This document shows, one piece after another, positions 59,835-64,000 of a DNA stretch of 64,000 nucleotides. The first letter of the stretch is position 1. The number at the start of each line of letters is the position of its first letter. The notes below the pieces were generated by a model, which did no database searches, was not told where the DNA came from, and was given only the letters and a program-made list of their open reading frames with translations. The stretch is from the NCBI RefSeq assembly GCF_016741935.1, contig NZ_JAERRG010000008.1:372001-436000 (forward strand), written 5' to 3'. The position numbers were made by a program, and so were the translations under genes. This DNA is from Streptomyces endocoffeicus. Lineage in GTDB: Bacteria; Actinomycetota; Actinomycetes; Streptomycetales; Streptomycetaceae.

Positions 59835-61208
59835 GTGCAGCCAGCAGAAGAAACATCGAAGCCGTCCGGCCGGCTCCGCAAGGCCCGCGCCCTCTACCGC
59901 AATGTGTCCAAGCGCAGGATGGCCTGGCTGCTGCTGAAGGACACCATCAATTCCTGTATGGAGTACCGGGTCACCGGGCTCGCCGCCGAAGCGGCCTTCT
60001 TCACCCTGCTGTCGCTGCCGCCGCTGCTGCTCGCCCTGATCGGGCTGCTCGGCTACTTCGACGCCTGGACCAGCACCGACACGGTGGCCACCATCCGGCA
60101 GAACATCCTCGACGCCTCCGCGACCGTGCTGTCCGACCGGGGCGTCAAGGAGATCGCCCGGCCGCTGCTGGACGATGTGATCAAGGGCGGGCGGCCCGAT
60201 GTGATCTCGCTGGGCTTCGCCATCGCCCTGTGGTCCGGCTCCCGCGCGGTGAACGTGTTCGTGGACACCATCACGATCATGTACGGGCTGGAGGGGAGGC
60301 GCGGGATCGTCAGGACCCGTCTGCTGTCCTTCCTGCTCTATCTGGTGGCGCTCGTGGTCGGGGCGGTGGCGCTGCCGCTGATGGTGATCGGGCCGGAGGC
60401 GGTGGTGGACTTGCTGCCGTCCAGCGGGGATCTCGTACCGGTCCTGTACTGGCCGGTGGTGATCGTGCTGTCCATCGCCTTCCTCACCACGCTCTACCAC
60501 GTGTCCGTACCGGTGCGCTCGCCGTGGCCGGAGGACATTCCCGGTGCGCTGGTGGCGCTCGCGATATGGGTGCTGGGCAGCTTCCTGCTGCGGATCTACC
60601 TGGTGCATACGGTCGAGGGCCCGACGATCTACGGCTCGCTGGCCGCACCCGTCGCGGTGCTGTTGTGGATCGGGGTGTCCGCCTTCGCGGTGCTGGTCGG
60701 GGCGGCGGTCAACGCCGCGATCGACCGGGTCTGGCCCTCGGTGGCCACGGCCGCCGGGCGTGCCGAGCGCGCGGCCCGCGCCCGGGAGGAGGTGGCCCGG
60801 CTGCGGGCGAAGGAGCAGCGTACGGCGGACGACGGCGCGGCGGAGATCACCCCGCCGTCGGAGTTCCCCGAGCGCTGGGCCCAGTTCCTGCCGCACGGCG
60901 ACATACGCTCCCGGCTGCACACGAAGCGCGAGGCGGGGGAGAAGTCGGGCGAGAAGCCGGGGGAGAAGCCGGGCGAGAAGCCGGGGGAGAAGGCCGCCGG
61001 GAAGGCCGGGAAGCCCGCCGGTCGGCCCGCCGATCAGCCCTCGGGAACGGCACAGCCCACGGGGACACCGCCCTCGGGGAAGCCGGCTGCGGAGCCCCGG
61101 ACGCCCCGGCAGGGGCCGAGGCGTCCGGAGGTACGGTCCGCGGCGGACGGCGCGGACGCCACCGCGGCGGACGACACCGCGGCGGACGACGACCACCCGG
61201 TGCGCTGA
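59835..61208 (+). CDS. YihY/BrkB family membrane protein
   Basis: 457 residues. AAEAAFFTLLSLPPLLLALIG opens the family's six-span core; YHVSVPVRSPWPEDIPGALV and GSLAAPVAVLLWI follow. Once called RNase BN, the family is a polytopic inner-membrane protein of unknown transport function. The C-terminal 150 residues are cytoplasmic and low complexity, with GEKPGEKPGEKPGEKAAGK tandem repeats and an acidic TAADDTAADDD end. GTG 59835 is chosen; ATG 59799 is possible. Confidence 0.82.
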   Translation: MQPAEETSKPSGRLRKARALYRNVSKRRMAWLLLKDTINSCMEYRVTGLAAEAAFFTLLSLPPLLLALIGLLGYFDAWTSTDTVATIRQNILDASATVLSDRGVKEIARPLLDDVIKGGRPDVISLGFAIALWSGSRAVNVFVDTITIMYGLEGRRGIVRTRLLSFLLYLVALVVGAVALPLMVIGPEAVVDLLPSSGDLVPVLYWPVVIVLSIAFLTTLYHVSVPVRSPWPEDIPGALVALAIWVLGSFLLRIYLVHTVEGPTIYGSLAAPVAVLLWIGVSAFAVLVGAAVNAAIDRVWPSVATAAGRAERAARAREEVARLRAKEQRTADDGAAEITPPSEFPERWAQFLPHGDIRSRLHTKREAGEKSGEKPGEKPGEKPGEKAAGKAGKPAGRPADQPSGTAQPTGTPPSGKPAAEPRTPRQGPRRPEVRSAADGADATAADDTAADDDHPVR

Positions 61209-61241
61209 CCGCGCGCTGACCGGGCCGCGCCCTACCCCGCC

Positions 61242-61307
61242 CTACCCCACAGGGGTGAACCGCACCGGCAGCCGCAGGAGGCCGCGCATCGGCTGGGGCG
61301 GACGCGG
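61242..61307 (-). pseudogene. Possible P450 C-terminal scrap
   Basis: Directly after the PKS stop, in the same frame, 21 codons end PMRGLLRLPVRFTPVG then TAG. That ending resembles the C-terminus of many Streptomyces P450s. No upstream P450 is present, so this may be the relic of a deleted tailoring gene, or chance. Confidence 0.3.
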
Positions 61308-63998
61308 TCACAGACCGTGTTCGGTGAGCCAGTTCTCGATGGCCTCGGTGGTCTCGGGGAGGTGGTGCTCCATGATCGTGAAGTGGTCTCCCGGGGTGGC
61401 CTGGGCGGTGTGCGGGAAGGGCCAGGCCGCGCGCCAGGCGTCGCCCTCGAACCCCTCGTCCTGGTGGGGCATGGGCTCGGCCGCGCTCAGGAAGAACGTC
61501 GGGCTCTGGGCGGGCCGCAGGGCGCACTCCTCCATCAGCAGCGCGTTGTAACGCCCGCTCGCCGAGAGCTTCGCGCCGGTCAGCGCGAAGTCGCCGAGCA
61601 GCTGCTCCCGGGAGTCCAGGCCCTCGTTCAGCGCGATGTGGGTCTTCTCGGAGAACTGGTGGGTGGCCTCGAAGGTGTCGAGCAGCACGACCGCGCCGGG
61701 CGGCAGCCCCGCCCGTTCGGCCCGCTCCGCCAGGGCGTAGGCGAGCAGCCCGCCCATGGAGTGTCCGACCAGGACGTAGCGCTCGGCGCCGAGGGCCGCG
61801 CGCAGCTGATGGAGGTGCAGTTCGATCAGGGCGTCGAAGCTGTCGGCCACCAACTCGCCTTCGAGATAACCGGGGTTGACCAGCGACAGGACATCCCGCC
61901 TGCCCTCGAACATCTGCGCCATCATCCCGTACTGGATCGGCCCGGCGGTGGCGGTGATGGCGGGCAGACACACCAGCGTGGCCCGGGTGCCGTCGCCACT
62001 CGCCATCTTCACCGGCGGGAGGATGTGGTCGGCGGCACCCTCGGTGGTGAAGGACGGCCGGAGCCGGCCCGCGGCCTGGATGAGCGCCATGCCCACCGAC
62101 TGGGCCCGGCCGCTGGCGTACGCCTGGTGGTAGAGGGTGGTGAGGCTGTCGTACGGGTCCGACTCCGGGGCCGCGGTGGCCTTCGCCAGCTCCAGCTCGA
62201 TGGCGGACGGGGGCGGCGCGGAGTCGTCCGGGGCGGTCTCGGGCGCGGCCTCGGGCGCGGTCTCGGGCGCGGTTTCGGGGGCGGTCCGCTGCTGGGGCTT
62301 GGTGTCATCGGCCACGGGCGCGCTCGGCCGGGTGGCGGCCCGGCTGTCCACCAAGGTGGCCAGGTGCCCGGCGAGCCGGTCCACGGTCGAGTGCTCGAAT
62401 GTCGCCGTGGCCGACAGCCGGAGCCCGAGCAGTGTGGCGAGCCGGTCGCGCAGATCGATCCCGCGCACCGAGTCCATGCCGAGCGCCAGGAACTCGGCGT
62501 CCTGGCCGATCTCGGCGCCCGCCTCGTGGTGGAGCACCGCGCGCAGCTGTTCCCGGACGAGGTTCGCCAGCAGCCGCTCCCGGCCCTCGGGCGGGGCGTC
62601 CAGGACGCGCTGGGCGGCGGCGGTGTCCCGCGGCCGGGGGCCCGGCCGTTCGCGCCGTACGGGACGGGCCGCACGCTCCTCCGCGGCCGCCCGCAACCGG
62701 TCCGCGGACACCGGCCGCAGCGTCAACTCACTTATATGAGCGAGTGGTTGACCGTCGTCGCCGGTGAGATGGACACCGATGGCATCCGGGCCGACGGCGG
62801 ACAGCCGTACCCGTACGGTGGCGGGCGGGGCGGTGTCCGGGGCGGAGTGCGGCCGGACACCGGTCCAGGAGAACGGCATCCGGATCGGCGCGCCCGCCGA
62901 CTCCGCCCGGTCGAAGAACCCGCCGAGGCCGATCGCGTGCAGGGCGGTGTCGAGCAGCGCGGGGTGCAGCGCGAAGCCGTCCACGGGTCCGCCACCGTCC
63001 CCCTCGCCCAGGGCCACCTCCGCGAAGACGTCCCCGTCGCGCCGCCAGGCCGACCGCAGACCGCGGAAGGCCGGGCCGTAGTCGAAGCCTTCGGACGCCA
63101 GCCGGTCGTAGAAGCCCGTCAGGTCGACGGCGCGGGCACCGGGCGGTGGCCAGGCGGCCGCCATTTCGGCGAACGCGGCCGCATCGGTGCCGTCGTCCCG
63201 GGTGCCCTCCGGGCCCGCCGCCGGATCCGGTGCCACGACGGCCCGCACATGGCAGGTCCAGCCCGCCGCCGTGTCCTCGGCCGCCGACTCGCGGCGGGAG
63301 TACACGGTGAGCTCCCGCCGACCCTCCTCATCGGGCTCGCCCACCTGGATCTGGAGGTGGGCCGCCTCGGTGGCGGGGAGGAACAGCGGCTCCTGGAGGG
63401 TGAGTTCGGGCAGGTGCGGGCAGCCGACCGTACGTCCCGCGTACAGCGCCCAGTCGAGGAACACACTGCCGGGCAGCACCACACCGCCCAGCACCGCGTG
63501 GTCGGCGAGCCAGCGGTGAGTGGTCTGTGACAGCCGCGCGGTGAACAGCACCGTGTCGGTCCCGGCCGGGGCCACCGCCCCCGCCAGCAGCGGATGGTCC
63601 ACCGCCGTGAGCCCGGCGCCGCCCACGTCCCCGGTGTGCTCGGGCGCGTCCAGCCAGTACCGCCGCGCGCGGAACGCGTACGTCGGCAGATCGACGGGCC
63701 GCCCGCCCGCGAACGCGGTCGCCCACGCCACCGCGCCACCGGCCACGAACAGCTCCGCGAGCGCCGTGAGCAGCCGCTCCCGGCCGCCCTCGTCCCGCCG
63801 CAGCGTGCCCACCACCACGGCCGTCGAGGTGCCCGGTGGCGTCCGTTCGACCGTCTGCTCGATCCCGGGGATCAGCACCGGGTGCGGGCTCACCTCGATG
63901 AACACCGTGTGCCCGGTGTCGGCCAGAGCGCGGGTCGCCTGCTCGAACCGCACGGTCTCGCGGAGGTTCCGGTACCAGTACTCCGCGTCGGCACTCGC
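61308..63998 (-). CDS. Modular type I PKS, final module end: AT(part)-DH-ACP-TE
   Basis: 897 residues are visible; the 5' end is off the right edge. Order: AT C-terminus (YWYRNLRETVRFEQA, VSPHPVLIPGIEQT, post-AT YAFRARRYW), dehydratase (DHAVLGGVVLPGS with the HxxxGxxxxP His; HPALLDTALHAIGL with the catalytic Asp), a long linker, ACP (LALGMDSVRGIDLRD, the 4'-phosphopantetheine Ser), a Pro/Glu/Thr linker with ETAPETAPEAAPETAP, and type I thioesterase (GHSMGGLLAY; GDHFTIMEHH). No ketoreductase lies between DH and ACP. TE releases or cyclises the chain, so this is the last module of the assembly line. Confidence 0.92.
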   Translation of the reverse strand, partial: ASADAEYWYRNLRETVRFEQATRALADTGHTVFIEVSPHPVLIPGIEQTVERTPPGTSTAVVVGTLRRDEGGRERLLTALAELFVAGGAVAWATAFAGGRPVDLPTYAFRARRYWLDAPEHTGDVGGAGLTAVDHPLLAGAVAPAGTDTVLFTARLSQTTHRWLADHAVLGGVVLPGSVFLDWALYAGRTVGCPHLPELTLQEPLFLPATEAAHLQIQVGEPDEEGRRELTVYSRRESAAEDTAAGWTCHVRAVVAPDPAAGPEGTRDDGTDAAAFAEMAAAWPPPGARAVDLTGFYDRLASEGFDYGPAFRGLRSAWRRDGDVFAEVALGEGDGGGPVDGFALHPALLDTALHAIGLGGFFDRAESAGAPIRMPFSWTGVRPHSAPDTAPPATVRVRLSAVGPDAIGVHLTGDDGQPLAHISELTLRPVSADRLRAAAEERAARPVRRERPGPRPRDTAAAQRVLDAPPEGRERLLANLVREQLRAVLHHEAGAEIGQDAEFLALGMDSVRGIDLRDRLATLLGLRLSATATFEHSTVDRLAGHLATLVDSRAATRPSAPVADDTKPQQRTAPETAPETAPEAAPETAPDDSAPPPSAIELELAKATAAPESDPYDSLTTLYHQAYASGRAQSVGMALIQAAGRLRPSFTTEGAADHILPPVKMASGDGTRATLVCLPAITATAGPIQYGMMAQMFEGRRDVLSLVNPGYLEGELVADSFDALIELHLHQLRAALGAERYVLVGHSMGGLLAYALAERAERAGLPPGAVVLLDTFEATHQFSEKTHIALNEGLDSREQLLGDFALTGAKLSASGRYNALLMEECALRPAQSPTFFLSAAEPMPHQDEGFEGDAWRAAWPFPHTAQATPGDHFTIMEHHLPETTEAIENWLTEHGL

Positions 63999-64000
63999 GC

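Overview
The window is 64 kb of very GC-rich DNA with strong third-position GC, actinobacterial Shine-Dalgarno sites, frequent GTG starts and a gene set that is clearly Streptomyces: treX/treY/treZ, an XRE/DUF397 pair, the SAV2148-type HEPN protein, a secreted cellulose-type LPMO with a CebR box, an Erm methylase and a modular PKS. No rRNA or tRNA gene, CRISPR array, intact IS or replication origin was seen. I infer a Streptomyces species; a strain cannot be named from sequence reading alone.

Left part (1-9 kb): the end of a membrane protein, a 50-residue zinc ribbon, a Tat-exported PhoX-type protein, ZapE-like ATPase, a RibD-C reductase, murC and msrB. Trehalose block (7.2-19.6 kb, minus strand): treZ, treY and glgX/treX form the glycogen-to-trehalose route. 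They are interrupted by a GNAT with its own small leader ORF, a two-domain LPMO (AA10+CBM2) under a perfect CebR operator, a transposase relic, and an ArsR/FAD-monooxygenase pair with a double operator. Tandem repeats lie beside or inside all three trehalose genes.

19.8-31.7 kb: two adjacent secreted proteins that look like a copper amine oxidase split into an N-terminal D2-D3 protein and a catalytic protein; a HEPN protein; a GntR-ABC ATPase operon with a 24-bp palindrome; a DnaQ-like exonuclease; an APH-like kinase; a three-gene sugar ABC importer; and a CDP-alcohol phosphotransferase whose 3' end overlaps an Erm-type 23S rRNA methylase. The Erm gene has a leader ORF and a WhiB7/WblC-like promoter. 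33-46.9 kb: MMPL transporter, subtilisin, cupin, Uma2 nuclease, phosphodiester glycosidase, beta-lactamase-like hydrolase, then an XRE/DUF397 module beside an ATPase+HNH pair resembling Septu (PtuAB) phage defence, a TetR/quinone oxidoreductase pair and an SDR pseudogene.

46.9-57 kb (minus strand) is a complete assimilatory sulfur operon: sir, zinc ribbon, cysH, cysC, cysD, cysN, a sulfonate-type ABC importer and a sirohydrochlorin chelatase, headed by a small RHVDL-type leader peptide. 57-61 kb carries a GNAT, a membrane-anchored XRE protein with an external peptidoglycan-binding module and a lysozyme-like domain lacking its catalytic Glu, a secreted M15-like peptidase and a YihY/BrkB membrane protein. 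The right edge is the end of a modular type I PKS (AT-DH-ACP-TE, no KR) running off the window.
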